Shown here: positions 57,054-64,000 of the stretch, piece after piece
Layout: each line of letters starts with the position of its first letter
Numbering within the stretch: the stretch's first letter is position 1
Source of the DNA: Oceanimonas baumannii
GTDB taxonomy: Bacteria > Pseudomonadota > Gammaproteobacteria > Enterobacterales > Aeromonadaceae
Reading direction: 5' to 3'
DNA: 64,000 bases
NCBI RefSeq assembly: GCF_002245495.1
Contig: NZ_NQJF01000001.1
Span: forward strand, 248,001 to 312,000
Program-made: the position numbers and the translations under genes
The notes under the pieces: generated by a model
The model's database searches: none
What the model saw: only the letters and a program-made list of their open reading frames with translations
Told to the model about the DNA's origin: nothing

Positions 57054-58496
57054 ATGAGGCTTTGCTCCACGCCCCTGATACTGGCCCTTGCATTGGGTCT
57101 CCCCGTTTCTGCTCAGGCCGCAGACAGTCTGCCCGATATCGGCACTGCCGGCGTCAGCGCCATGTCGGTTGAGCGGGAAGCGCGTTTTGGCGATGCCTTC
57201 AGCCGGTTTGCCCGGGCCAATCAGCCGGTAGTGAATGATCCCGTTCTCAACGAATACATCACCGACCTCGGCCACCGACTGTTGTCTCAGGCAGACTCGG
57301 TACGGTTTCCGTTTCGCTTTTTATTAATCCGCGACGACAGCATCAATGCCAGTGCTTTTCTTGGTGGCGTGGTACAACTGCATACCGGCCTGTTTCTGTA
57401 TGCCGACAACGAAAGTGAGCTGGCCTCTGTTATGGCCCACGAAATTACTCACGTTACTCAGCGCCATATCGCTCGCTACCTTGAGTCCCGTTCACGCAGT
57501 ACGCCACTGACCATTGCCGGCCTGGTAGGCTCGGTCGCGCTGGCGGTGGTCAATCCTCAGGCCGGCATGGCTGCCCTGCAGACCACTCTGGGGCTGAAAA
57601 TGCAGTCAGCCATTAACTACACCCGCGACAACGAGTTTGAAGCCGACCGTCTGGGCCTGCGCCTGCTGCATAATGCCGGCTTTGATCCCAATGCCATGGC
57701 CAGCTTTTTTCAGAAACTGGCAGATAAATACCAGTTTGCCAGCACCCCGCCTCAGATGCTGCTGACCCACCCTCTGCCCGCCAGCCGTATCGCCGAAGCC
57801 CGTTCCCGGGCCGCCGACTATTCTGCCCGCAAGGTTGCGCCTGCACTTGACTTTCAGTTTGCCAAAGCGCGCATTATGGTGCGTTTGCAGCAATCGGGCA
57901 CCCGTGAACTGCATAAGTACTTTGCCGGGCAGGCAGCCGGCAACGGCACCTGGCTGCCCGAAGCGGCCCGTTATGGTCAGGCCCTGAGTCTGCTGGCCAT
58001 AAACAAATCCGACGACGCCCGCCCGTTACTGGAGCAACTTGCTCAAACACATGGCGATAACCTGTTTATTATTGATGCGCTGACCGATCTGGATAATGCC
58101 GACAGCCGCCATGACGCCGCCATTAAACGACTGCAGCGGGCCCGCCAGCGGTTGCCCGAAAACAAGGTCGTGATGATCAACCTGGCCGATACCTTGCTGC
58201 AAGCCGGACGCCATCAGGATGCCGCCACGCTGCTCGATGACTACTCCCGCCGCTACAGTGACAATCCGCTGGTGTGGGACCTTCAGGCCCAGGCCCTGCG
58301 TCCGCTGAGTGATGAATCGGCCTTCCGCCGGGCCCGGGCCGAGCTGGCCGCACTGCAAGGCCGTTATGACATTGCGGTACAGCAAATGGAACTGGCCGCC
58401 ACCTTGTCTCAGGATGCCATGCAGCGAGCCCGCCTGGGGGCTCGCCTGGAACAACTGCGCCGGCAACAGCAGGATTGGGATGCGCTCAGGAACTGA
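57054..58496 (+). CDS. bepA: Beta-barrel assembly-enhancing protease BepA (YfgC)
   Basis: This 480-residue periplasmic zinc metallopeptidase (M48) promotes LptD maturation and degrades misfolded BAM substrates. It has a signal peptide (cleavage after AQA), the metalloprotease domain with HEITH (VMAHEITHVTQRH) and third ligand glutamate in DNEFEADRLGLRL, then C-terminal TPR repeats from about residue 300. It follows the E. coli perM-bepA divergent arrangement. BamB, encoded at 15 kb, works in the same machinery. Confidence 0.95.
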   Translation: MRLCSTPLILALALGLPVSAQAADSLPDIGTAGVSAMSVEREARFGDAFSRFARANQPVVNDPVLNEYITDLGHRLLSQADSVRFPFRFLLIRDDSINASAFLGGVVQLHTGLFLYADNESELASVMAHEITHVTQRHIARYLESRSRSTPLTIAGLVGSVALAVVNPQAGMAALQTTLGLKMQSAINYTRDNEFEADRLGLRLLHNAGFDPNAMASFFQKLADKYQFASTPPQMLLTHPLPASRIAEARSRAADYSARKVAPALDFQFAKARIMVRLQQSGTRELHKYFAGQAAGNGTWLPEAARYGQALSLLAINKSDDARPLLEQLAQTHGDNLFIIDALTDLDNADSRHDAAIKRLQRARQRLPENKVVMINLADTLLQAGRHQDAATLLDDYSRRYSDNPLVWDLQAQALRPLSDESAFRRARAELAALQGRYDIAVQQMELAATLSQDAMQRARLGARLEQLRRQQQDWDALRN

Positions 58497-58526
58497 GGCC
58501 CGGAACAACGGGGAACGAAAGACTTT

Positions 58527-58553
58527 GTCACTCCGGCGCAGGCCGGAGTCCAG
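58527..58553. repeat. Dispersed palindromic repeat, copy 2
   Basis: GTCACTCC-GGCGCAGGCC-GGAGTCCAG, a perfect-stem version of the copy at 54047. It lies 30 bases after bepA and might serve as a terminator or mRNA stabiliser there. Confidence 0.75.
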
Positions 58554-58667
58554 TGCATAACGCACCTGACTGTGCAGCATCAGGAGCGGCTGCAGCATAG
58601 ACTCCTGTCCCCGCCTTCACGAGGATGGCGCTCCTTCACGGGAGAGACGCCGTCAGGCCATGGGCGA

Positions 58668-59132
58668 TTAACTTCTGTTAATATCCGCCCCCCAATAAAC
58701 TTTCTGCCAGCGCACAATATCTTCGGCTGTCAGCTCCCCCTGGTGACGCTCGGCCAGCTTGCCGTCAGGGTCAATCACAAAGGTAGTGGGCAGCACCCTG
58801 GGAAGCTCAAAGGGCCAGGGGCCATCCAGACTTGCCACCACCGGCATGCTCATGTCATGCCGCTCACTCAATGCCTGCAGCGCCTCGGGCGCTAATGCAT
58901 CAAAGCTCACCGCCAAAACAGCGGGGCCCTCTGTTCGAGTAAGATCATTCAGCAGCGGCAGCTCACGCAGGCAGGGTGCACACCATTCGGCAAAGTAATT
59001 CACCACCAGCCAGTTATCTTCAAAGTCCGACAGGCGCTGCTGCTGACCATTGGCCAGAGTCAGCGTAGCCGCATCGCCACATCCCGTAAGGGCCAGTACC
59101 ACCGCCAAAAACAGCATGCGAAGTTTGCTCAT
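58668..59132 (-). CDS. TlpA-like thioredoxin-fold lipoprotein
   Basis: About 154 residues from ATG 59132 with AAGGGAAG upstream. Signal peptide with lipobox LTGC, then a thioredoxin fold of the TlpA/ResA/AhpC-TSA type with active site WCAPC (NYFAEWCAPCLRELP) and cis-proline VLPTTFVIDPDG. It probably reduces disulfides at the periplasmic face or outer membrane; its partner is unknown. It is divergent from arsC, with a 50-base shared promoter region. Confidence 0.87.
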   Translation of the reverse strand: MSKLRMLFLAVVLALTGCGDAATLTLANGQQQRLSDFEDNWLVVNYFAEWCAPCLRELPLLNDLTRTEGPAVLAVSFDALAPEALQALSERHDMSMPVVASLDGPWPFELPRVLPTTFVIDPDGKLAERHQGELTAEDIVRWQKVYWGADINRS

Positions 59133-59182
59133 GTCGACTTCCCTTCTATACAATGCCCGCAGCCACGCTACAGGAGTGAATA

Positions 59183-59533
59183 ATGAATCTGTTTATCTAT
59201 CATAATCCCCGTTGCTCCAAAAGCCGGGAAACACTTGCTCTGCTGGAACAGCAAGGCCTTGAGCCCGAGATTATCAAATACCTGGATACGCCCCCTGATG
59301 CAGAACAAATAAAAGTCCTGTTAAGTCAGCTGGGCATGAGCTCCGCCCGGGAGCTGATGCGCACCAAGGAAGAACTCTACAAAACCCTGGAGCTGGCCGG
59401 AGTGACCGACGAAGACGCCCTGATTGCCGCCATGACCGCCAACCCCAAACTGATTGAGCGTCCTATTGTGGTATGCAACGGTAAGGCAGCCCTCGGCCGT
59501 CCGCCAGAGCAGGTGCTGGATATTCTGAAATGA
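59183..59533 (+). CDS. arsC: Arsenate reductase family protein (ArsC/YfgD)
   Basis: This 116-residue protein has the glutaredoxin-coupled ArsC fold: YHNPRCSKSRETLALLEQ with the catalytic cysteine C11, and the arginine segment ERPIVVCNGKAALGRPPEQ. It matches the chromosomal yfgD gene found between bepA and hda in E. coli. Whether it reduces arsenate in vivo is not shown; no ars operon is nearby. Its stop overlaps the start of the DUF2069 gene (ATGA). Confidence 0.92.
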   Translation: MNLFIYHNPRCSKSRETLALLEQQGLEPEIIKYLDTPPDAEQIKVLLSQLGMSSARELMRTKEELYKTLELAGVTDEDALIAAMTANPKLIERPIVVCNGKAALGRPPEQVLDILK

Positions 59534-59907
59534 CCACCGCACTTGCGCGCAAGCTGGCGCTGACCGGTTATCTCGGACTGATTGCCTGGGTGGCACTGTG
59601 GCATGGGGTGATCTCACCTCATCCCCAGCTGGGTGCCGGCTTTATGCTGGCCATGTGGCTGCCCTGGCTGTTTATTCCTATGCCGGGCATGCTGAAAGGT
59701 AACCCCTACACCCATGCCTGGGCAGTGTTTCTGATCATGCCCTATTTTTTGCACTCTCTTACCCTGCTGTGGGTAGACGAAGGAGAGCGCTGGCTGGCGC
59801 TGGTGGAGTTACTGCTGGCCACGACCATGTTTGTGGGCAGCACCTATTACGCCAAACTGCGCGGCCGGGAGCTGGGCTTAAGCATTCGCAAGAAGAAAAA
59901 GGATTAA
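59530..59907 (+). CDS. DUF2069 membrane protein
   Basis: This 125-residue protein has about four transmembrane segments (LALTGYLGLIAWVALWH, AGFMLAMWLPWLFIP, WAVFLIMPYFLHSLTLLW, WLALVELLLATTMFVGS) and a basic C-terminal tail ending RKKKKD. It belongs to DUF2069, of unknown function, often found with arsC/hda in gammaproteobacteria. Its start overlaps the arsC stop by 4 bases, so translation is coupled. Confidence 0.85.
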   Translation: MTTALARKLALTGYLGLIAWVALWHGVISPHPQLGAGFMLAMWLPWLFIPMPGMLKGNPYTHAWAVFLIMPYFLHSLTLLWVDEGERWLALVELLLATTMFVGSTYYAKLRGRELGLSIRKKKKD

Positions 59908-60042
59908 CTCGGGGTAGCCCTAAAAGTTGCTGAACACTACGGCATTTACGCCCGGTTCAACCGGCAGTTTCCTCGGCGAAATGCAGCCGTTGTGATGAAT
60001 CACCCTCGCTCTAAAACCAATCCGGTTTAAGCAGATGTAAAC

Positions 60043-60064
60043 AGGGCTTCCGACAGGAAGCCCT
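60043..60064. terminator. Hairpin between DUF2069 gene and ecotin gene
   Basis: AGGGCTTCC-GACA-GGAAGCCCT is a 9-bp perfect stem between convergent genes, with a loose TAAATTT on the plus side. It likely ends transcription from both sides. Confidence 0.7.
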
Positions 60065-60095
60065 TAAATTTGGCGCTAAACCACTCAAATGGATC

Positions 60096-60557
60096 TTACG
60101 ATTCTGGTGCCCAGATTCGGATGCTCACATCCAGCTCTGCCGGAGCATACACAACGACAGGCAATTTGCTGTTGTAGCGGTACAGATCTTTATTGTACAA
60201 CTTCACAAACTTTTTGACTTTGGGCTGATTAGCCGGACATGCCATCAGGGTAGAAGCACCGCTTCCTGTATAGCCTTCAATCTGATAGTAGGTGTAGCCC
60301 CAACCTTTCAAATCGTGCTCGACAATTTGGCCACTCAGTAACAAACCGTTGCAGTCCAGCATCATATCCTTGCCCGCAATGATCTCAATGCGCTTATCAT
60401 GCTCATTATTTGTCGGATCAACATAAAACACATGACGGGTTAATCCATCGATTTGCGGATACATCTCCGCAGAAGGTTTTGTATAGTCTGCTGCACCCAT
60501 CGCAGTACATCCCGTCAGCATCAGTACGCCAGCACTCAACCAAAGGCTATTTTTCAT
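60096..60557 (-). CDS. eco: Ecotin-family serine protease inhibitor, predicted lipoprotein
   Basis: This 153-residue protein aligns with E. coli ecotin: YPQIDGLTRHVFYVDP, MLDCNGLLLSGQI, LKGWGYTYYQIEGY, STLMACPAN, VKKFVKLYNKD, and RYNSKLPVVVYAPAELDVS. The two cysteines that form the ecotin disulfide (C69, C107) are kept. By alignment the P1 residue of the reactive loop is Leu104, followed by Met105 (E. coli has Met-Met). Unlike E. coli ecotin, the signal peptide ends in a lipobox LTGC (C17) followed by Thr, predicting an outer-membrane lipoprotein. Ecotin inhibits trypsin-like, chymotrypsin-like and elastase enzymes. It lies in an accessory patch between otherwise conserved genes. Confidence 0.85.
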   Translation of the reverse strand: MKNSLWLSAGVLMLTGCTAMGAADYTKPSAEMYPQIDGLTRHVFYVDPTNNEHDKRIEIIAGKDMMLDCNGLLLSGQIVEHDLKGWGYTYYQIEGYTGSGASTLMACPANQPKVKKFVKLYNKDLYRYNSKLPVVVYAPAELDVSIRIWAPES

Positions 60558-61081
60558 TGTTTAACCCTTATTAGCATTATTAAGGTATTATCCGCGTTAA
60601 GTTACGATACGAAACACACCAAAGCATAACACAACTTATCAATTGAGATTTGAAGGGTTAATAGCTAAAAAATCATAAGAATTCAGCGCATTACTTCAAA
60701 TGCGTCCGGTGATTTACAGCAGGTCTGGCTTTCCCCCCATTCATATACATGCTTTTTCAAGCCTCCACTTTTGAGATGAGCGGGTAATGCTCGGCATCAA
60801 GTGAGTATGTCTGCGTATTTTTTAACAAGCCCGCGCAGCATTGAATTTGTCATTCCTGCAGGCATGTATCTTGGGAGCATAGGTCGCAATGCAGCGGGCA
60901 TTGAAGAAGTCATTCGTTAAGGATACGAACCGGTCTGGACTAGCCAACTTTGCGTGCCGAATGGCGTGAGCACTATGATGCCGTCATAAAACATCAAACC
61001 ATTCCCGTCAAAAAGCGTGCTTGAACGCTGGTCAGGATAAAAACACACCAAATCGGCGACCGGCTCCCCCATCCCCGCTTG
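60558..61081. pseudogene. Degenerate accessory region with orphan coding remnant
   Basis: About 520 bases, richer in A/T than the flanks, with no intact gene. On the plus strand a short open stretch ends at the stop 61022-61024 and encodes TLRAEWREHYDAVIKHQTIP then VKKRA, preceded by an in-frame stop. This looks like the C-terminal tail of a lost protein, perhaps a mobile-element gene, but I cannot name the family. The 5' part (60558-60660) holds the ecotin promoter area. Confidence 0.4.
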
Positions 61082-61804
61082 TTAAAGTCCCAGTATTTCC
61101 CGGGTGAACGGCAGGCTGAGCTTGCGCCTGGCCTGAAATGACGCGTTATCCAGCAGGTCCAGTGCCGCCAGCAAGGTACTCATATCCCGGGACAAACGGC
61201 TCAGCAACAACCGGCCCACATCGGTAGGCAACTTGAAACCACGCAACTCGGCACGCAGTTGCAAGGCACTGAGCTTGCCTTCGTCATCCAGGGTTTTCAG
61301 CTGATAAGCCACTCCCCAGTCCAGCCGCGATGCCAGATCCGGCAGACTCAGCCCCAGATTGCGGGATGGTGCCGACGCACTGATCACCAGACTGCCTCCC
61401 GCCCGCTCACGCCGGCGGTTGAAGAAATTAAATACCGCCCGTTCCCATTCATCCACACCGGCAATGGCATCCAGATTGTCGAGGCATACCAGCGGCAGCA
61501 GTTCCATCCCTTCCAGCAGACTGGGGGACATGCGCTTATAGGCATGCAAAGGCAGGCAGGTAGCAGCCTCGCCGGCAGCGTTGACGTCGGCACAGGCAGC
61601 ATGCAGCAAATGAGAACGGCCGGAGCCGGCCTGTCCCCAGAGATAAATAACTTCATCACCCTGCCCCACCGCCGCATTTTTAAGAGCGGTGATCAGCTGA
61701 ACATTATCTCCGGGATAAAAGCTGGCAAAGGTTTCATCGTCGGGCAATTGCACCGCCAGCGCTAGCTGAGCCGGTTGTTGCTCATCACCGACATCCTGGC
61801 TCAC
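61082..61804 (-). CDS. hda: DnaA regulatory inactivator Hda
   Basis: Hda with the DNA-loaded beta clamp stimulates ATP hydrolysis by DnaA and prevents over-initiation. This 240-residue AAA+ protein has a clamp-binding motif near the N-terminus (QLALAVQLPDD), Walker A LWGQAGSGRSHLLHA, Walker B LVCLDNLDAIAG, and sensor segment SASAPSRNLGLSLPDLASRL. Its start overlaps the stop of the DUF2066 gene by 4 bases. Confidence 0.94.
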   Translation of the reverse strand: MSQDVGDEQQPAQLALAVQLPDDETFASFYPGDNVQLITALKNAAVGQGDEVIYLWGQAGSGRSHLLHAACADVNAAGEAATCLPLHAYKRMSPSLLEGMELLPLVCLDNLDAIAGVDEWERAVFNFFNRRRERAGGSLVISASAPSRNLGLSLPDLASRLDWGVAYQLKTLDDEGKLSALQLRAELRGFKLPTDVGRLLLSRLSRDMSTLLAALDLLDNASFQARRKLSLPFTREILGL

Positions 61805-62757
61805 TGCATTTGCTCCAGCCGGTAACGGCGATCACCCAGAGCAGACAAACCAGCACGGGTCAGTGCCGGGCTGGCCGACGGGGACGACAGCACAAGGCGG
61901 AACCGTGCCTGATCGCCGGCACTGTCCAGCACATTGATTTGGGTAATCCCTTCAAGACGGGAAAGCCGCTGTTCAAGGCGTACCACATCCGAAAACTGCT
62001 TCAGACCCGTTACCACTATGGTCAGCTCGCCGGGGGCATCATTGCCAGCCTGCAACGCCTCGGCTGGGGCATGGTTCTCAGGCTGCTGCACAGGCTCTGC
62101 AGCCTGATGCGATATCCAGTAATCATTCACCGCTGCGAGCAGCCCGGTGGCCGAGCGAGCCTGCCCGCGGGTCAGCGGCTGGACGCTGTTTTTGTCATAC
62201 AAACGCCAGTTCAGCCCGGCTCCCTGTTGCTGTACCGCCAGCCACATACCGGCGCCATAGCGCTGGCTGGCTTCGGCCAGGCTGTTACCGGACAAGACGC
62301 TTTTATCAACCTGCATATGTTCCTGCAAATCCCACAGCGGCCAGAGCAACGGAATGGCATATTGACGAGAGGCCTCGCGCCAGCCGGTGTCGGGCATGTC
62401 TTTGACCCGCCCGTCCTGTACCTGCCAAATCAACAGGGTCGGACGCTTTCCGGTCCAGACCTTGAGGCCGGCACTGTGCAGCAGCGGGCTCAGCTCGGCC
62501 CCGGAAAACTGTACCCGGTAACCACCGGCAGCCGGGGTACTTTCACTGTAGCGAGACCAATTATTCAGAATTTCATCGCGCACCCAGGAGGCTGGACCCT
62601 GCTCACCGGCCAGGCGAGACAGCAGCACGTCCACTGCCTGCTCCCGGGCCTGTTCACGGCTGTAGGGGGCAGTGTCGAGTTGCACATCAAAGACCGATGC
62701 CGCCGCGGTGCCAGCCACACACAACAACATCAGTGACAGCAGCAATTGTTTCAGCAT
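61801..62757 (-). CDS. DUF2066 family periplasmic protein
   Basis: About 318 residues from ATG 62757 (MLKQLLLSLMLLCVAGTAAA, signal peptide). The frame continues to 62877 but overlaps the uraA coding region in another phase. Conserved blocks include VLLSRLAGEQGPASWVRDEI and TLLIWQVQDGR. DUF2066 proteins are common beside hda or perM in marine gammaproteobacteria; function unknown. The gene is coupled to hda by an ATGA-type overlap and follows uraA by 62 bases. Confidence 0.82.
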   Translation of the reverse strand: MLKQLLLSLMLLCVAGTAAASVFDVQLDTAPYSREQAREQAVDVLLSRLAGEQGPASWVRDEILNNWSRYSESTPAAGGYRVQFSGAELSPLLHSAGLKVWTGKRPTLLIWQVQDGRVKDMPDTGWREASRQYAIPLLWPLWDLQEHMQVDKSVLSGNSLAEASQRYGAGMWLAVQQQGAGLNWRLYDKNSVQPLTRGQARSATGLLAAVNDYWISHQAAEPVQQPENHAPAEALQAGNDAPGELTIVVTGLKQFSDVVRLEQRLSRLEGITQINVLDSAGDQARFRLVLSSPSASPALTRAGLSALGDRRYRLEQMQ

Positions 62758-62819
62758 AATCAGGCCATTGTAGAAAACACGAGGCTTATGATAACCACTG
62801 ACCGGTGCGCATGCCAGAA

Positions 62820-64000
62820 TCAATGGGGCCGCTCTTTGGGCAACACCAAGTTCAGCACAATGCCGACAATGCCGCACAAGCTGATGCCTTGCAGGCTGAA
62901 ATCACCAATACCAAAGGCCATGCCGCCAATGCCGAACACCAGGATCACCGCCACAATGCACAGGTTGCGAGCCTGAGACAAATCCACCTGGTGCTTGATC
63001 AGGCTGTTCAGGCCCACGGTCGCAATGGAGCCGAACAGCAAAATCATGATGCCCCCCATGACCGGCACCGGAATGCTCAGCATCAGAGCACCAAACTTGC
63101 CCACAAAGGCCAGGGCAATGGCAAAGCCCGCCGCCCAGGTCATGATCACCGGGTTGAAGTTTTTGGTCAGCATCACGGCACCGGTCACTTCAGAATAGGT
63201 GGTGTTGGGCGGACCGCCGAACATAGAAGCCGCGCCGGTCGCCAGACCGTCCCCCAGCAGAGTACGGTGCAAACCGGGCTTTTTCAGGTAATCCTTGCCG
63301 GTCACTGAGCCGATGGCCAGCACATCGCCGATGTGTTCAATGGCCGGCGCAATGGCCACCGGAATCATGAACAATACCGCCTGCCAGTGCCACTCGGGAG
63401 CGACAAAGTTAGGCATAGAGAACCAGGCCGCGTCCCGCACCGGTGTAAAATCCACCACGCCCATGGCCAGGGCCATGCCATAGCCCACCGCAATACCGGC
63501 AGTAATAGGTACCAGCCGGAATACCCCTTTGGCCAGCGTAGATACCAGCAAGGTAGTGAGCAGCGATGCCAAAGACAGCCACAGGGCAGTGCCGTGCTCG
63601 ACCAGTACCGCGCTGCCATCCCCACTTTTACCTATGGCCATGTTCACTGCCATGGGAGCCAGCCCCAGGCCAATCACCATGATCACCGGTCCTACCACTA
63701 CCGGGGGCAACAACCGGGTCAGCAAGGCGGTACCCCGCCAGCGCACCAGCTGACTGAGCAGCACATACATGATACCGGCTGCCATCAGGCCACTCATGGT
63801 GGCGGGAATACCCCAGGTTTGCACGCCATAAAGAATCGGCGCAATAAAGGCAAAGGATGAAGCCAGAAAAATGGGGATCTGACGTTTGGTGCACAACTGG
63901 AACACCAGAGTACCAATGCCGGCAGTAAACAGGGCCACGTTAGGATCCAGGCCGGTGATCAGCGGCATCAGCACCAGAGCGCCAAAGGCCACAAATAACA
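62820..64000 (-). CDS. uraA: Uracil permease UraA, N-terminus beyond window
   Basis: This NCS2-family nucleobase:proton symporter is open to the right edge of the window, so some N-terminal residues are missing; the GTG at 63992 is an internal valine (the frame before it reads LFVAFG). About 393 residues with 12-14 transmembrane segments are seen. Family features: ALVLMPLITGLDPNVALFTAGIGT, SSFAFIAPI, the substrate-site segment PAIEHIGDVLAIGS, and SMFGGPPNTTYSEVTGAVMLT. It is upstream of DUF2066-hda on the same strand, near the uraA-hda pairing of E. coli. Confidence 0.9.
   Translation of the reverse strand, partial: LFVAFGALVLMPLITGLDPNVALFTAGIGTLVFQLCTKRQIPIFLASSFAFIAPILYGVQTWGIPATMSGLMAAGIMYVLLSQLVRWRGTALLTRLLPPVVVGPVIMVIGLGLAPMAVNMAIGKSGDGSAVLVEHGTALWLSLASLLTTLLVSTLAKGVFRLVPITAGIAVGYGMALAMGVVDFTPVRDAAWFSMPNFVAPEWHWQAVLFMIPVAIAPAIEHIGDVLAIGSVTGKDYLKKPGLHRTLLGDGLATGAASMFGGPPNTTYSEVTGAVMLTKNFNPVIMTWAAGFAIALAFVGKFGALMLSIPVPVMGGIMILLFGSIATVGLNSLIKHQVDLSQARNLCIVAVILVFGIGGMAFGIGDFSLQGISLCGIVGIVLNLVLPKERPH

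Overview
The window looks like core chromosome of a moderately GC-rich, free-living gammaproteobacterium. Many blocks follow the Escherichia coli gene order: purL|mltF; iscR-S-U-A-hscB-A-fdx-iscX-pepB; ndk-rlmN-pilF-rodZ-ispG-hisS-yfgM-bamB-der; queA-tgt-yajC-secD-secF; yejK|yejL-yejM; perM|bepA, arsC(yfgD), hda and uraA. Other genes are more typical of marine or environmental gammaproteobacteria: a long Pseudomonas-type isocitrate lyase, a branched-chain 2-oxoacid dehydrogenase (BCKDH) operon, a DUF2066 protein and an NSS-type transporter. An Aeromonadales member (Oceanimonas/Oceanisphaera/Zobellella-like) is my best guess, but no marker gene settles it. I saw no rRNA, tRNA, CRISPR array, intact insertion sequence or prophage.

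Layout. 1-6.4 kb: end of dacB, grxA, alaA, cls, a DUF1439 protein and a PAS-GGDEF-EAL protein. 6.5-12.7 kb: purL and mltF (divergent), a tiny basic ORF and a UspA protein. 12.7-13.2 kb: a tandem-repeat intergenic region. 13.2-24 kb: one long minus-strand series from pepB/ndk down to der (translation, isoprenoid, cell shape, type IV pilus and outer membrane assembly). 24.1-29.7 kb: the complete ISC iron-sulfur operon behind two adjacent IscR-type sites, then trmJ. 30.7-37.2 kb: nlpI, the SecDF-YajC translocon genes and the queuosine genes tgt/queA. 37.4-38.5 kb: a CBS-domain protein followed directly by acpH. 38.5-43.7 kb: a BCKDH operon (E1 alpha, E1 beta, E2) whose last gene is a Hanks-type protein kinase. 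43.8-48.5 kb: aceA, a long AT-rich regulatory interval, and ahpC-ahpF behind an OxyR-like site. 48.5-53.9 kb: yejK, yejL, yejM, nlpC, a phosphopantetheinyl transferase and cnoX. 54.3-64 kb: NSS transporter, perM, a TusA-like protein, bepA, a TlpA-like lipoprotein, arsC, DUF2069, a lipoprotein ecotin in a degenerate patch, hda, DUF2066 and the truncated uraA.

Most striking is the BCKDH operon. The kinase keeps its catalytic residues and starts 21 bases after the E2 stop codon. The E1 alpha subunit keeps serines aligned with both sites that the unrelated mitochondrial BCKDH kinase phosphorylates. This suggests, but does not prove, an operon-encoded phosphorylation control of branched-chain amino acid breakdown in a bacterium. 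Further leads are a lipoprotein ecotin, a GGDEF-EAL protein with a damaged EAL half, a 138-base tandem repeat with dispersed palindromic relatives, and a 20-base perfect palindrome between aceA and ahpC.
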